Assembly: GCA_030613505.1 (NCBI GenBank)
Contig: JAUWLW010000006.1
Span: 18,566 to 82,565, forward strand
Source: Candidatus Zixiibacteriota bacterium
GTDB taxonomy: Bacteria > RBG-13-66-14 > B26-G2 > WVWN01
Direction: 5' to 3'
DNA length: 64,000 nucleotides
In this document: in pieces, positions 7,510 through 16,784 of the stretch
Position numbering within the stretch: the first letter of the stretch is position 1
Layout of the letters: each line of letters begins with the position of its first letter
Made by a program: the position numbers and the translations under genes
The notes under the pieces: model-generated
Seen by the model: only the letters and a program-made list of their open reading frames with translations
Databases searched by the model: none
Told to the model about the DNA's origin: nothing

Positions 7510-8761
7510 GACACGCGGCAAAAAGTTGAATGACCACCGCGGCGTAAAGCAATAACATACCGAAGGTAACGATTTTTAACCGGAAAAACACGTCCTCCGT
7601 CGCGGTCCCCCAAATGTCGGCGGTGGTCAAAGTGTGAGCGGCGAACGAAAGGGCCACAAGCGCATAGCACGCGTTCCGCGCGCCGCCGGGCCCCCTCCGC
7701 CGCGCGTAGTATAAAACCGCCATATAGGGGAAAATCGCGACTACGAAATGCTGTAGCCAAGTTAACGGTTGTAATAAAACACCTGTCAACACAATTAGAC
7801 TTAATAGTAAGTTATCCCGGGCGGAGGGTCCGGCACGCTTTTTTATAAAACCACACTTAACTACGAAAAACGCTATAACGGACGCGAAGAGCGCCATAGT
7901 AGCGGCGTTAACCCAACGGGAATGACGCCGCAGGTACAAAAAACGCGTAAGGTCCCCCCTGTTAAATAACTTATTATATGCAGACACCGCCGCGGGCACC
8001 GACTCGTTGCGATCTAAAGTATAATAAAAATACTCAACTACCGCCGGACGTAAAACGACTTCGTACCAACGGCGATTTAAATCAACGTTACGACTCCATC
8101 CAACGAATACTGCAGACGCCAAGCATAACACCGCGGCGGCGATAACTACGCTTAACAAGGCGCGGTATTCGCGGCGGATTAACAAATAAAGCAGTATCGG
8201 CGCCGCCATTAACTTCGCTAATACGGCCGCCCCCAGTAAGGCGCCGCCCGTTACCTTCTTCCCGCGCTGTATGAAGTATACGCTCAGAAAAGCGAACGCC
8301 CATAGAGGTACGTTTATCTGCCCGGAGCCGAGGTTGTCCCACCATAACCTCGCGGAAACGACCGCCGTCGCGACTAACACCCAATTCCATTTGCCCCTGC
8401 CTAGGTTCGCCAACTTTCGCCTAAGCCACGGCGCCATCGGCACGGCCGGCGACTCCAACAAGTAAAAAGAAACGCTAAAAAGGAGGATTAAAGACCCGAA
8501 ATTGAAAACGAACCACAACGACGCGGCGACGACGCGCGGCATGAGCGCGAACGGAACCATCACTAGGGCGAAGAACGGCGCGCATAGATAACCGGAGAGG
8601 GCTAAACTGCTTCCGGCGTACGGGTCGCCGTCCGTCAATACAGCCTCCCCCGCCTCGAAATATCTTAGAACGTCGCCTCGCTCGGCGCAACGTTCAACCC
8701 ACTCCACGGCGAACGCGACGAACGCCAAAGCAACTACGAAAACGACGAGCCATTTCTTCAT
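7460..8761 (-). CDS. GT87-family (DUF2029) membrane glycosyltransferase
   Basis: The protein has 433 residues and about ten transmembrane helices. The early loop DVLRYFEAGEAVLTDGDPYAG (first 20 of its residues near 29-48) carries the acidic and D-P-Y features of GT87 polyprenyl-phosphate mannosyltransferases; GQINVPLWA near 150 is another family hallmark. ATG 8761 follows GGAGG. The last 16 residues are read out of frame from the rocA remnant, so the C-terminus is recent. The gene lies between the complete rocA and a duplicated rocA 3' end, which suggests insertion as a unit. A/T-ending codons are more frequent than in rocA. Confidence 0.75.
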   Translation of the reverse strand: MKKWLVVFVVALAFVAFAVEWVERCAERGDVLRYFEAGEAVLTDGDPYAGSSLALSGYLCAPFFALVMVPFALMPRVVAASLWFVFNFGSLILLFSVSFYLLESPAVPMAPWLRRKLANLGRGKWNWVLVATAVVSARLWWDNLGSGQINVPLWAFAFLSVYFIQRGKKVTGGALLGAAVLAKLMAAPILLYLLIRREYRALLSVVIAAAVLCLASAVFVGWSRNVDLNRRWYEVVLRPAVVEYFYYTLDRNESVPAAVSAYNKLFNRGDLTRFLYLRRHSRWVNAATMALFASVIAFFVVKCGFIKKRAGPSARDNLLLSLIVLTGVLLQPLTWLQHFVVAIFPYMAVLYYARRRGPGGARNACYALVALSFAAHTLTTADIWGTATEDVFFRLKIVTFGMLLLYAAVVIQLFAACRRPRLPAALPASEGGE

Positions 8762-8858
8762 ACCCTACCTCCAGCGGCACCCGCGACGGCCCGGAATAAC
8801 TTTAAATACGGTCGGCCGTAAAACCGTACGCCGCGAAATGTTCTGCCTCCCCTACCCC

Positions 8859-10409
8859 TTACAACGCCTCGCTCACCAGCTTGGCCTGCGTGAAGAGCAG
8901 CAGGTAGTCGCGGCCGCCGGCCTTGGAGTCCGTCCCCGACATGTTGAAGCCGCCGAAGGGGTGGGCGCCGACCAGGGCGGCGGTGCACTTGCGGTTGAAG
9001 TACAGGTTGCCAACGTGGCACTTGCGCCGCGCCTGCTCGAGGCGCGAGCGGTCGCTCGAGTAGACGGCACCCGTCAAGCCGTATACCGTGTTATTGGATA
9101 TCTGAACGGCTTCGCCGAAGTCTTTGGCGCGGATAAAGGCCACTACCGGCCCGAAGATCTCCTCCTGGGCGACGCGGGCCTTGGGACCGACGTCGGCGAT
9201 AATCGTCGGGTTGATGAAGTACCCCTCGGCGGAGCGCTTGTCGCCCCCCAGTACGAGGCGGCCCTCTTTTTTCCCTATTTCGATGTAATCCAGGATCTTG
9301 GCCTCCGCCGCGGCGTCGATTACCGGCCCCATGAAGTGGGCGAAGTCGCGCGGGTCGCCTACGGTCACCTTCTCCCTGGTCCGGGCGACGACCTTCTCGA
9401 GGACCGAGTCGTAGACGTCGTCGGTGACGATGGCGCGCGAGCACGCCGAACACTTCTGCCCCTGGAAGCCGTAAGCGCTGGCGACGATGCCGTCCGCCGC
9501 GGCGTCGAGGTCGGCGGTGCCGTCGACGATTATGAAATCCTTGCCGCCCATCTCGGCGATGACGCGCTTGATCCAGATCTGGCCGCGTTTGGGCCGCGCG
9601 GCCAGGCGGTTGATGCGGAGGCCCACCTCCCTCGAGCCGGTGAAGGCGATGAAGCGGATGCGCGGGTGCGCCACCAGCGCGTCGCCCATGACGCCCCCCG
9701 GCCCGGGCAGGAAGTTCACCACGCCGGGCGGCAGGTTAACTTCCTCCAGGATCTCGAAGAATTTGTACGCGATGGCGGGAGCGGTGGAGGCCGGCTTGAG
9801 GACTACGGTGTTGCCGGCGACGAAGGCCGCGGCCGTCATACCCACTAATATGGCGCAGGGGAAGTTCCACGGCGGGATGACCGCGCCGGCGCCAAGCGGG
9901 ATGTAGTACAGGTTGTTCTCTTCGCCGGCGTACGGGGTGAGCGGCTGCGGCTCGCCGAGGCGCATCATCTCGCGCGCGTAGAACTCGCAGAAGTCGACCG
10001 CCTCGGCGACGTCGCCGTAAGCCTCAATCCAGTTCTTGCCCTCCTCGATCACCATCCACGCCGCGAGCTCGTAGATGCGGCGCCGCATAATCGCCGCGAC
10101 CTTGAGGAGGTAGCGCGCGCGCTCCTCGGGCGGCGTCCAGCGCCATTTTTCGAACGCGCGGTTGGCCGCGGCCACGGCCTTGCGCGCGGCCTCGGCGTCC
10201 GCCTTCGAGAAAACGCCCACCACCTCGTCTGTCTTGGAAGGGTTTATGGATTTGAATTTCTCGGCGGTGGTTACGCGCTCGCCGCCGATGACGAGGGGGT
10301 ACTCGCGGCCCAGCTCGCCCCCGACTCGTTGGACAGCCTCTTCCATCGCGAGCTTCTCGGCGGCCTCTTTAAATAGTAATATCGGCTCGTTTTCAAATGG
10401 CGGTAGCAT
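8859..10409 (-). CDS. rocA: L-glutamate gamma-semialdehyde (1-pyrroline-5-carboxylate) dehydrogenase
   Basis: This NAD-dependent enzyme of proline and arginine breakdown oxidises glutamate semialdehyde to glutamate. The 516 residues match the stand-alone RocA/PutA-C form in length. An N-terminal arm precedes YPLVIGGERV. The NAD site IPPWNFPCAILVGMTAAA is near 177, the catalytic Glu is in EMGGKDF near 288, and the catalytic Cys in GQKCSACSRAIV near 320. The C-terminus LLLFTQAKLVSEAL is normal for the family. No proline dehydrogenase is nearby. A second, partial copy of the 3' end lies 1.4 kb downstream. Confidence 0.93.
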   Translation of the reverse strand: MLPPFENEPILLFKEAAEKLAMEEAVQRVGGELGREYPLVIGGERVTTAEKFKSINPSKTDEVVGVFSKADAEAARKAVAAANRAFEKWRWTPPEERARYLLKVAAIMRRRIYELAAWMVIEEGKNWIEAYGDVAEAVDFCEFYAREMMRLGEPQPLTPYAGEENNLYYIPLGAGAVIPPWNFPCAILVGMTAAAFVAGNTVVLKPASTAPAIAYKFFEILEEVNLPPGVVNFLPGPGGVMGDALVAHPRIRFIAFTGSREVGLRINRLAARPKRGQIWIKRVIAEMGGKDFIIVDGTADLDAAADGIVASAYGFQGQKCSACSRAIVTDDVYDSVLEKVVARTREKVTVGDPRDFAHFMGPVIDAAAEAKILDYIEIGKKEGRLVLGGDKRSAEGYFINPTIIADVGPKARVAQEEIFGPVVAFIRAKDFGEAVQISNNTVYGLTGAVYSSDRSRLEQARRKCHVGNLYFNRKCTAALVGAHPFGGFNMSGTDSKAGGRDYLLLFTQAKLVSEAL

Positions 10410-10543
10410 AAAACGTTGCCTCCGTTTGATTTAAATAAATACGTCTGAACGTTACCAACGGCCCATTTTACGCGGCCGCCGGCGCTATATCAAGCGAAAT
10501 CAGGCGTAGGCGGCGACGTTTTGTTTGCGCGCCGCCCGCCGAT

Positions 10544-12031
10544 ATGCTAAAAATAAACAACCCGCGGCGCGGGCGAACGGCGGATACGACTATGGGTAGA
10601 CTGAAAGCGTTTTGCGGCCGGTTCTGGGTGCAGGTCGGCGCGGTATGTCTCGTCGCCGTGCTGGCGGTAGCGGCGCGCCAACTATTACTCCCGGCCCACG
10701 GGCCGAGGGCGCAAATCAGCCCGTTCTTCTCCCTCGTCCACTTCCATTTTGACTGGTACACGTTCGTGCCGCCGCTGGTATTCGCGGCTTTTATGCTCCC
10801 CCTGCGCTGGGCGCTGCGGCGGCCGCCGGCCGCGAAATTTTTCTACCTCGCTCTCGCCTTCTTCGCCTTCACGACCACGGTCAATATGGCCGGCGGCGGC
10901 CCCATCAAGGTCCTGCCGGGAGCCCTCTGGCAGTACGCCTTCGACGCCCAGAAACTCTACGCGCAAGGCAACTTCCTGCGCGACTACCACCTACACGTCG
11001 CGGGCATGCACTGGCACACGACGGTCCACCCGCCCGGCGTATTTCTCTACTTCTATCCGCTCTTAAAGTTGTTCGGCAACGTATGGATACCGGTCGCGCT
11101 GGTGAACGCCCTGCTGGCGGGCGCGGGCGTCGCCTTCGTCTACAAGGCGGCCGAGCTCGTCTACGGCGGCGACGCCGGCGACGCCCCCGCGGCGCTGTAC
11201 GTGACGACGCCCAGCCTGATACTCTACGGGTCCACCGTCGACGCGGTGTTGTGCGCGCTGGGAGCCGCGGTTTTATTCCTCCTTGCGCTGTACCTCTCCC
11301 GGGGGCGCTTGGTTCACGCCGTGCTGACCGGCCTCGCGCTAGCGGCGGGCACGTTCGCCGCGTACCAATTCGGCTTTATCTGGGTATTGGTGGTTGTATG
11401 GTCCTTACTCTACGTTCTGTACCGGCGCAAAAAAGAACCCGGCGACGACGCGCCGGCCGCCGGAAAGGTTCTGCCCGCCGGGAGGGTGGCGGCGCTGGGA
11501 GCCGCGGCCGCGGCGACGTTCGCCCTCTTCTTCGCCGCGATATACGTCGTCTCCGGTTTCAACGTCATAACCGAATTTCAGTACCAACAACGCGCCTCCG
11601 AGCTGTACTTCGGCGCCGGCGACAACGTCGTCTACTGGATCAAACGCCTTTTCTTCGGCGCGCCGGCCTACGCGACGAAGCACCGCTCGTACCTGATGTG
11701 GGTGCCGGGGAACGTCGTCGCCTTCTTCGCGCTGCTGGGGCCGCCGACGACGGTGCTTTTCTTACGCAACCTATGGGGGGAATTAAAAACGAAAACGGTC
11801 CGGCGCCTTTCGTTAGTCTCACTGGCCGCGGCCGTAAGTTTCGTCCTAGTCAACCTATCGGGCCTAACCCTCGCCGAAACGGAGCGCGTCTGGCTCTTTA
11901 TGGCCCCCTGGTTTCTCCTGGGCGCGGGCTATTATCTGAAAGTCAAGGAAAGCCGCTTTTTCTATCCGGCGTTGCTCTTCAACCTCGCCTTGAGCTTCGC
12001 CTTCGTAATATTCTTCTACCACGTAAAATAA
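10544..12031 (+). CDS. GT-C-like polytopic membrane protein, probable glycosyltransferase
   Basis: The protein has 495 residues and about twelve helices. A long loop with FDAQKLYAQGNFLRDYHLH and HWHTTVHPPGVFLYFYPLL (about residues 127-175) resembles the acceptor-side loop of PMT-like GT-C enzymes, where H-P-P-G is recurrent. It would act at the periplasmic face on lipid-linked sugars. The start could be ATG 10544 or ATG 10592; the second has a weak GGCGGA upstream. It is divergent from rocA (134 bases apart) and convergent with the GT39 gene at 12066. The specific function is unknown. Confidence 0.65.
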   Translation: MLKINNPRRGRTADTTMGRLKAFCGRFWVQVGAVCLVAVLAVAARQLLLPAHGPRAQISPFFSLVHFHFDWYTFVPPLVFAAFMLPLRWALRRPPAAKFFYLALAFFAFTTTVNMAGGGPIKVLPGALWQYAFDAQKLYAQGNFLRDYHLHVAGMHWHTTVHPPGVFLYFYPLLKLFGNVWIPVALVNALLAGAGVAFVYKAAELVYGGDAGDAPAALYVTTPSLILYGSTVDAVLCALGAAVLFLLALYLSRGRLVHAVLTGLALAAGTFAAYQFGFIWVLVVVWSLLYVLYRRKKEPGDDAPAAGKVLPAGRVAALGAAAAATFALFFAAIYVVSGFNVITEFQYQQRASELYFGAGDNVVYWIKRLFFGAPAYATKHRSYLMWVPGNVVAFFALLGPPTTVLFLRNLWGELKTKTVRRLSLVSLAAAVSFVLVNLSGLTLAETERVWLFMAPWFLLGAGYYLKVKESRFFYPALLFNLALSFAFVIFFYHVK

Positions 12032-12065
12032 AGGAACGGGTGTCCCGCGCGCCGGGTCGCGGCTA

Positions 12066-13298
12066 TCAACTACTCCGGCCGGAGGAAGGACGCCGCAGCC
12101 GCTGCAGGCAGAACACCGCGAACGCCGCAGCGTATATTATCAATATGAACTCTATCGGGACGCGGAAGCGGAGGAGGGGTTTCAAAACGGTATGGGTGAG
12201 CGCCACTACGGCCACGGGCGCCAACAACGCGAACGTCCGCGACGCCGGCCTGCGGAACAACAAAACCCCCGCCCACGCCGCTACCGTCAACATTCCGCCG
12301 ACGACGATCCAGGCGACGAACGCAGCCTTCTTCTTGGCCGACGGCGCCGGGCTGAAGAAATGCACGAACTTGCCGGGCAGCGAAAGGGCGAAGCGCACCC
12401 GGTACCGGCTCAGCAACTCGAAAGCCTTAGCCCGATAGAACCGCTCGTACTCGATATCGGCGCGCGGCGTACCCCGGTAGGCCCCGACCTTCTCCGCGAA
12501 CTCGGGCGACCGCCGCAGCGCCACCGACGTAGGGACCTCGCCGCGGCCCAGCCGCATGTTCCCCTCGTAGAGGATCTGGCCCGCGTTTAACGTCGCCGGG
12601 ATGAACGCGCCGAAGACGCGGTAGTTGCGGTACGTCCACAGGCCGGTTAACGCCAGAAAGGCCGCCGTGGTCAAGGCCACCGCGCGCACCCTCGCGGCCG
12701 GCCCGCCCATCCTGTAGAACGCCAGCCCCGCCGTCAATACCAACGCCACGACGAAATAAGACGAACGGCAAAGCGCCGCCGCCGCCAACAACAGGCCCGT
12801 AAATACGGCGTAGGCCGCGGAACCGCGCGACGCCCTGGCGTACGCCAGCAGCGCCGCCGCCAAGAGGAACGTCGCCAGCGTTTCCGAAAGGACGACGCGC
12901 GACATCCAGACGTAGACCGGGTGGAACGCGAATATCGCCGCGGCCACGGCCGCCACTTTTTTATCGAAATAAAGCCGGGCCAGATAGTAGACCAGCACCG
13001 CCGTCGCCGCGCCGAGTACGACCTGCGCCGCCACCGCCTGGGCCAAGCCCGGGCCGAACAACTTAAAAACGCCCGCCAGGAATAGCGGGAAGGCCGGCGG
13101 CACGGAGCCCAAAAAGCGGCCGTCGGGAAGGACGTACCCGAGGCCGCTCGCCAAGTTCTGCGCCGTGCTGAAATAGAAGACCGCGTCCGCCTGCAGCCGG
13201 TAACGCGTAAGCGCCGCTATCAGCACTCGCACGACGAGGGCAAGACAAAAAAAACCGGCGGGGACCAGCCACGCCCGCTGCCGCTTAACGTCAACCAT
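12066..13298 (-). CDS. GT39/ArnT-like membrane glycosyltransferase
   Basis: The product has 410 residues. After the first helix (about 10-30) comes RLQADAVFYFSTAQNLASG, with the conserved Asp of the donor-site loop. FLGSVPPAFPLFLAGVF follows, the usual P-P-x-P-x-F segment, then GAATAVLVYYLARLYF. About nine more helices follow. This is the standard layout of the dolichyl/undecaprenyl-phosphate sugar transferase superfamily. It is 34 bases convergent with the gene at 10544, and 61 bases downstream of the HEAT-repeat gene on the same strand. Donor and acceptor are unknown. Confidence 0.75.
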   Translation of the reverse strand: MVDVKRQRAWLVPAGFFCLALVVRVLIAALTRYRLQADAVFYFSTAQNLASGLGYVLPDGRFLGSVPPAFPLFLAGVFKLFGPGLAQAVAAQVVLGAATAVLVYYLARLYFDKKVAAVAAAIFAFHPVYVWMSRVVLSETLATFLLAAALLAYARASRGSAAYAVFTGLLLAAAALCRSSYFVVALVLTAGLAFYRMGGPAARVRAVALTTAAFLALTGLWTYRNYRVFGAFIPATLNAGQILYEGNMRLGRGEVPTSVALRRSPEFAEKVGAYRGTPRADIEYERFYRAKAFELLSRYRVRFALSLPGKFVHFFSPAPSAKKKAAFVAWIVVGGMLTVAAWAGVLLFRRPASRTFALLAPVAVVALTHTVLKPLLRFRVPIEFILIIYAAAFAVFCLQRLRRPSSGRSS

Positions 13299-13359
13299 AT
13301 CGCCGTCGGACCGACCCGGGACGCCGCGGGCCGCGTTTTACGCCCGGGGCCCCACTCCC

Positions 13360-14022
13360 TTACCCGCCCATTTCTTCCAGGGCTTTAGCCGCCGCCTTGC
13401 GTACCTGCTCGTCGTCGTCGCCGGCCGCAACCCGTTCCAAGGCCGCGCGCGCCCCCCGCGCCTTCAGCTTCCTCAGCGCGCCGCAGGCCTCGAAGCGCGC
13501 CCACTTGTGGTCGTCGCTCAGGACCGCCACGAGCGCGTCCGTGGCCGCGGCGTCGCCGAGCTCGCCGAGGCCGTACGCGGCGCTCGCCCGGACGTCGCCC
13601 TCCGGCTCTTCCCGCAGCGCTCGAACCATGGGCTCGAGCGCCCGACTGTCGCCTATCTTGCCGAGCGCGCCCAGGACGAACCGCTTCACACCCGGCTCGG
13701 CGTAAGGCAGCTTATCGATTAGCGGGGAGACCGCGCGGTTATCGCCTATCTTACCAAGGGCCTCCGCGGCCAATAGCTGAACCTTGGTGTCGTTATCGTC
13801 CAGCGCTTTTATAAGCCCCGGCGTCGCTACGTCGAACCCCATTACGCCCAACGTGCGGGCGGTGTCGCGCCGCTCCGAGACGTCGGCGCTCTCGAGCATA
13901 TCTATCAAGTAGTACATGTCCTGGGGCGGTTTCTTTTCGGCGGCGGCCGTAGGTAGAACAAACGCCGCGGCCGCGGCGACCCAAAGACATCCCCGAAGTA
14001 ACGTGGCGGCCTTCGAAGCCAA
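13360..14022 (-). CDS. Exported HEAT-repeat protein
   Basis: The protein has about 220 residues: a signal peptide (ending near LPTAAAE), then about five HEAT/PBS-lyase-like repeats. Recurrent blocks include LLAAEALGKIGDNRAVSPLI, FVLGALGKIGDSRALEPM and AAYGLGELGDAAATDALV. Such solenoids bind other proteins. TTG 14022 is chosen as start because GGGAG lies 5 bases upstream; an in-frame TTG at 14037 inside the prs end is possible. The start lies one base past the prs stop, so the two are translationally coupled, which is unusual company for PRPP synthetase. Confidence 0.75.
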   Translation of the reverse strand: MASKAATLLRGCLWVAAAAAFVLPTAAAEKKPPQDMYYLIDMLESADVSERRDTARTLGVMGFDVATPGLIKALDDNDTKVQLLAAEALGKIGDNRAVSPLIDKLPYAEPGVKRFVLGALGKIGDSRALEPMVRALREEPEGDVRASAAYGLGELGDAAATDALVAVLSDDHKWARFEACGALRKLKARGARAALERVAAGDDDEQVRKAAAKALEEMGG

Positions 14023-14023
14023 C

Positions 14024-14998
14024 TCAGCTCCCGTCAAATAATTTGCTTATCGACCGGTTGCGGTATATGGCGTCGATGGCGGCACCGAAAAGCGCTGCCA
14101 CCGAACATACTTCAATTTTCCCGCCCACGTCCTCATGGAGCGGTATGGTATCCGTTACGAACAAACCCTCTAAACTGCTAGCCTCTATCTTGGCGGCGGC
14201 ATCGCCCGCCAGTATGGGATGGGTAACTACCGCGACGACGTCCACCGCCCCCTGCTCGCGCAGGAGTGCGGCCCCCTCCACCAGCGAGCCACCGGTCGAC
14301 ACGATGTCGTCTATCATGACGACGTGCTTGCCCTCCACGTCGCCAATGATACTCAGCGCCGCCACTTCGTCCGGGCTCTTACGGTGCTTATCCACCACCG
14401 CGAAATCAACGCGCCCCACTTCGCCCTTCTCCTCCCTCAGGCGCTCGAGCCTGCGTGCGAATGACCTGGCTTTCTTGACGCCGCCGACATCCGGCGACGC
14501 GACAACCAACCCATCGAGGCTAAGCGCCATTACCGTCTTCGCGAAAATTGGCGCGGCCGTCAGGTTATCAACCGGGATGTCGAAAAAGCCTTGTACCTGC
14601 CCCGCGTGCAGGTCCATCGTTAAAACACGGTCCGCGCCGGCGCGCGCCAAAAGGTTAGCAACCAACTTCGCCGTTATCGGGACGCGTGGTTGGTCCTTAC
14701 GGTCCTGGCGCGCGTACGCGTAATACGGTATCACCGCCGTAACACGATACACCGACGACCGCCGGAGCGCATCCATTATTATCATCAACTCGAGCAGGTT
14801 CTCGTTTACCGGGGGACACGTAGGCTGGATGACGAAGCAGTCACGGCCACGGACGTTCACTTCTACCTTAACCGAAACCTCGCCATCAGGAAACCGCGAA
14901 ACCGACATCCTACCCAGTTTGTCGCCAAGCGATTCCGCGACGCGATACGCGAATTCAGGATCGCCACTGCCGGCGAATATTAACCTATCGGGATCCAT
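14024..14998 (-). CDS. prs: Ribose-phosphate pyrophosphokinase (PRPP synthetase)
   Basis: The enzyme makes PRPP from ribose 5-phosphate and ATP for nucleotide, His, Trp and NAD synthesis. It has 324 residues from ATG 14998, behind AAGGGAAG; an upstream in-frame extension overlaps the tRNA and is not used. ATP-binding PYYAYARQDRKDQPR lies near 95, the MDLHAGQVQGFFDIPVDNL block near 130, and the PRPP loop VMIDDIVSTGGSL near 225. Length and motifs are normal for class I Prs. tRNA-Gln lies 32 bases upstream on the same strand and may be co-transcribed. Confidence 0.95.
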   Translation of the reverse strand: MDPDRLIFAGSGDPEFAYRVAESLGDKLGRMSVSRFPDGEVSVKVEVNVRGRDCFVIQPTCPPVNENLLELMIIMDALRRSSVYRVTAVIPYYAYARQDRKDQPRVPITAKLVANLLARAGADRVLTMDLHAGQVQGFFDIPVDNLTAAPIFAKTVMALSLDGLVVASPDVGGVKKARSFARRLERLREEKGEVGRVDFAVVDKHRKSPDEVAALSIIGDVEGKHVVMIDDIVSTGGSLVEGAALLREQGAVDVVAVVTHPILAGDAAAKIEASSLEGLFVTDTIPLHEDVGGKIEVCSVAALFGAAIDAIYRNRSISKLFDGS

Positions 14999-15030
14999 CG
15001 CACTTCCCTTGTTACGTGTAAAGTCAAATC

Positions 15031-15101
15031 TGGGGCGGGTGGATTCGAACCACCGCATGCGGGTTCCAAAGACCCGTGGCTTACCACTTGCCGACGCCCC
15101 A
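15031..15101 (-). tRNA. tRNA-Gln (anticodon TTG)
   Basis: A complete 71-base cloverleaf: acceptor TGGGGCG/CGCCCCA, D arm GGC/GCC, anticodon stem CGGGT/ACCCG with loop CTTTGGA, and T arm GGTGG-TTCGAAT-CCACC. The anticodon TTG reads CAA. CCA is not encoded. It precedes prs on the minus strand. Confidence 0.95.
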
Positions 15102-15102
15102 G

Positions 15103-15420
15103 AGTTTTCCACTTTTGGGGAAATATATTATAACTATTATTAATAATATATATAACTTTATGTTATTGATGTTTCAAGTAAAAATGCCACAACCGGTGCA
15201 ATTCAGCTTTATAACTTCTTAGTTTAGGCCAGCGTTTCGCGGGGTTGGAGTGACGTTAGTAAAACGGCGCGTTGCTAGAAAGTGGAAAACTTGTTTTCCA
15301 AGGCTGTTAGCTATTTATGTAGAAGGCGGGGAGCGTTTTGTAGAAAACGGTGGTGGGGCGGTTAAAAACTTTAGCTTCGGCGCGCCGTCCTCCCTTTTTC
15401 AACGGCTTATTCGGGTCGGC
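15103..15420. other. Candidate replication origin downstream of dnaA
   Basis: This gene-free region next to dnaA has DnaA-box-like sites TTTTCCACT (15105-15113), its reverse complement at 15281-15289, and TTTTCTACA in reverse at 15339-15347. A strongly AT-rich tract spans about 15121-15175, in an otherwise GC-rich genome. The order of box, GGGG, then repeated TAT/TAA triplets resembles the unwinding module described for Bacillus oriC. The origin-linked genes parAB, rsmG, mnmG and rpmH are 16-27 kb away. No experimental or skew data are available. Confidence 0.5.
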
Positions 15421-15425
15421 GGGGC

Positions 15426-16784
15426 TTACAAGCTCAACCGCTCGAGGTTCTTTTCTATGTCGCGCAAGACTTTGGCAGTTTCGTCTTTATCTGCGGCGAG
15501 CTCGCCTTCGATTTTGGATATAGAGTACATAACGGTAGTATGGTCGCGGTTACCAAAGGCGAGACCGATGTCGGAGAGCGAAGAGGACGTTTTCTCCCGG
15601 CATAGGTACATCGCCATTTGGCGCGCGCGGGCGATGTTGGCGCGGCGCGACTTCGAAAGGAGGTCCCGGCGGCTTACGTTGAAGTATCTGGCGGTAGCCT
15701 CTTGGAGTTGGTCGATGGAAAGGCTGGCGCGCCGTTCCTCCGGAGCAATCTCGCCCAGGATATCCTGAGCCAGCGCCATTGAGACCGGCGTCCCGGTGTG
15801 ATGGGCGGTGGCAAAGAGCCTGTTCAACACACCTTCTATGGCGCGAATGTTGGTAGTGAGTCGCGTGGCTATGAGGTCGGCGACTTCGTCGCGGATGGCG
15901 ATCGCCTTCAGGTCGGCCTTGCTCGCTATGATGGCCCGGCGGGTCTCGTAGTCCGGCGGCTGGATGTCGGCGATAAGGCCCCACTCAAAGCGCGTCCGAA
16001 GGCGGTCCTCCACCTTGGTAATGTCCTTGGGCGCTCGGTCGCTCGAGAGGACGATCTGGCTCCCCGCCTCGTAGAGGGTATTGAAGGTGTGGAAGAACTC
16101 TACCTGGGTACCCTCCATGCCGGCCAGGAATTGTATGTCGTCGACGAGCAGAAATTCGACGTTCCGGTATTTCCGTCGGAAGGAATCGGTCCGGTTGTTC
16201 TTGACCGCGGCGATCATTTCGTTCATGAAGTGGTCGCACGAGAGGTACGAGATGCGGACGCCGTTGCCTTTTTGGATGGTCGCGTGGCCTATCGCGTGGA
16301 GGAGGTGTGTTTTGCCGAGGCCGACGCCGCCGTAGATGAAAAGGGGATTGTAGCGGGCCCCGGGGTTTTGGGCCACGGCCCGGCAAGCGGCGTGACAGAA
16401 CGAGTTCGACCGGCCCACGACGAAAGTATCGAACGTGTATTGGGGGTTCAATTTCGACAGTTTGGGCGCCGGGAATTTCGCCGGGCCGACGGCAGGGCCG
16501 GCGTCGCCGAGGAACAACCCCTCCTGGGCCACCGCGGCCTCGACGTCGACTTTGGCCTCCGGTCCCATAACCTCGCGCGCCTTCTCCTCCAAGACCCCCA
16601 AATATTTTTCTTTTATGAATTCCCGATAGAGGTTATTGGGTACCTCGAGGAGGAGGACGTTGTCCGCGACGCCTTTGCACACCGCGGGCCGAAGCCACGT
16701 CTCGCATTCTTTGCGGCCCATTTCGCCTGCGACCCGGCGGAAGATGTCGCGCCACACTCGCGTTTCCGCTTTTACCGACTTCAC
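15426..16784 (-). CDS. dnaA: Chromosomal replication initiator protein DnaA
   Basis: DnaA binds oriC, melts it and loads the helicase. The 452 residues show the usual four domains: N-terminal helicase-interaction domain (1-85), a short linker, the AAA+ domain starting at NPQYTFDTFVVGRSN (about 113) with Walker A GGVGLGKTHLLHAIGH and Walker B LLVDDIQFLAG, and the C-terminal DNA-binding domain with FGNRDHTTVMYSISKIE. The start is GTG 16784 behind GAGGAGG. DnaA-box-like sequences lie on both sides of the gene. dnaN does not follow, unlike in many bacteria. Confidence 0.96.
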   Translation of the reverse strand: MKSVKAETRVWRDIFRRVAGEMGRKECETWLRPAVCKGVADNVLLLEVPNNLYREFIKEKYLGVLEEKAREVMGPEAKVDVEAAVAQEGLFLGDAGPAVGPAKFPAPKLSKLNPQYTFDTFVVGRSNSFCHAACRAVAQNPGARYNPLFIYGGVGLGKTHLLHAIGHATIQKGNGVRISYLSCDHFMNEMIAAVKNNRTDSFRRKYRNVEFLLVDDIQFLAGMEGTQVEFFHTFNTLYEAGSQIVLSSDRAPKDITKVEDRLRTRFEWGLIADIQPPDYETRRAIIASKADLKAIAIRDEVADLIATRLTTNIRAIEGVLNRLFATAHHTGTPVSMALAQDILGEIAPEERRASLSIDQLQEATARYFNVSRRDLLSKSRRANIARARQMAMYLCREKTSSSLSDIGLAFGNRDHTTVMYSISKIEGELAADKDETAKVLRDIEKNLERLSL

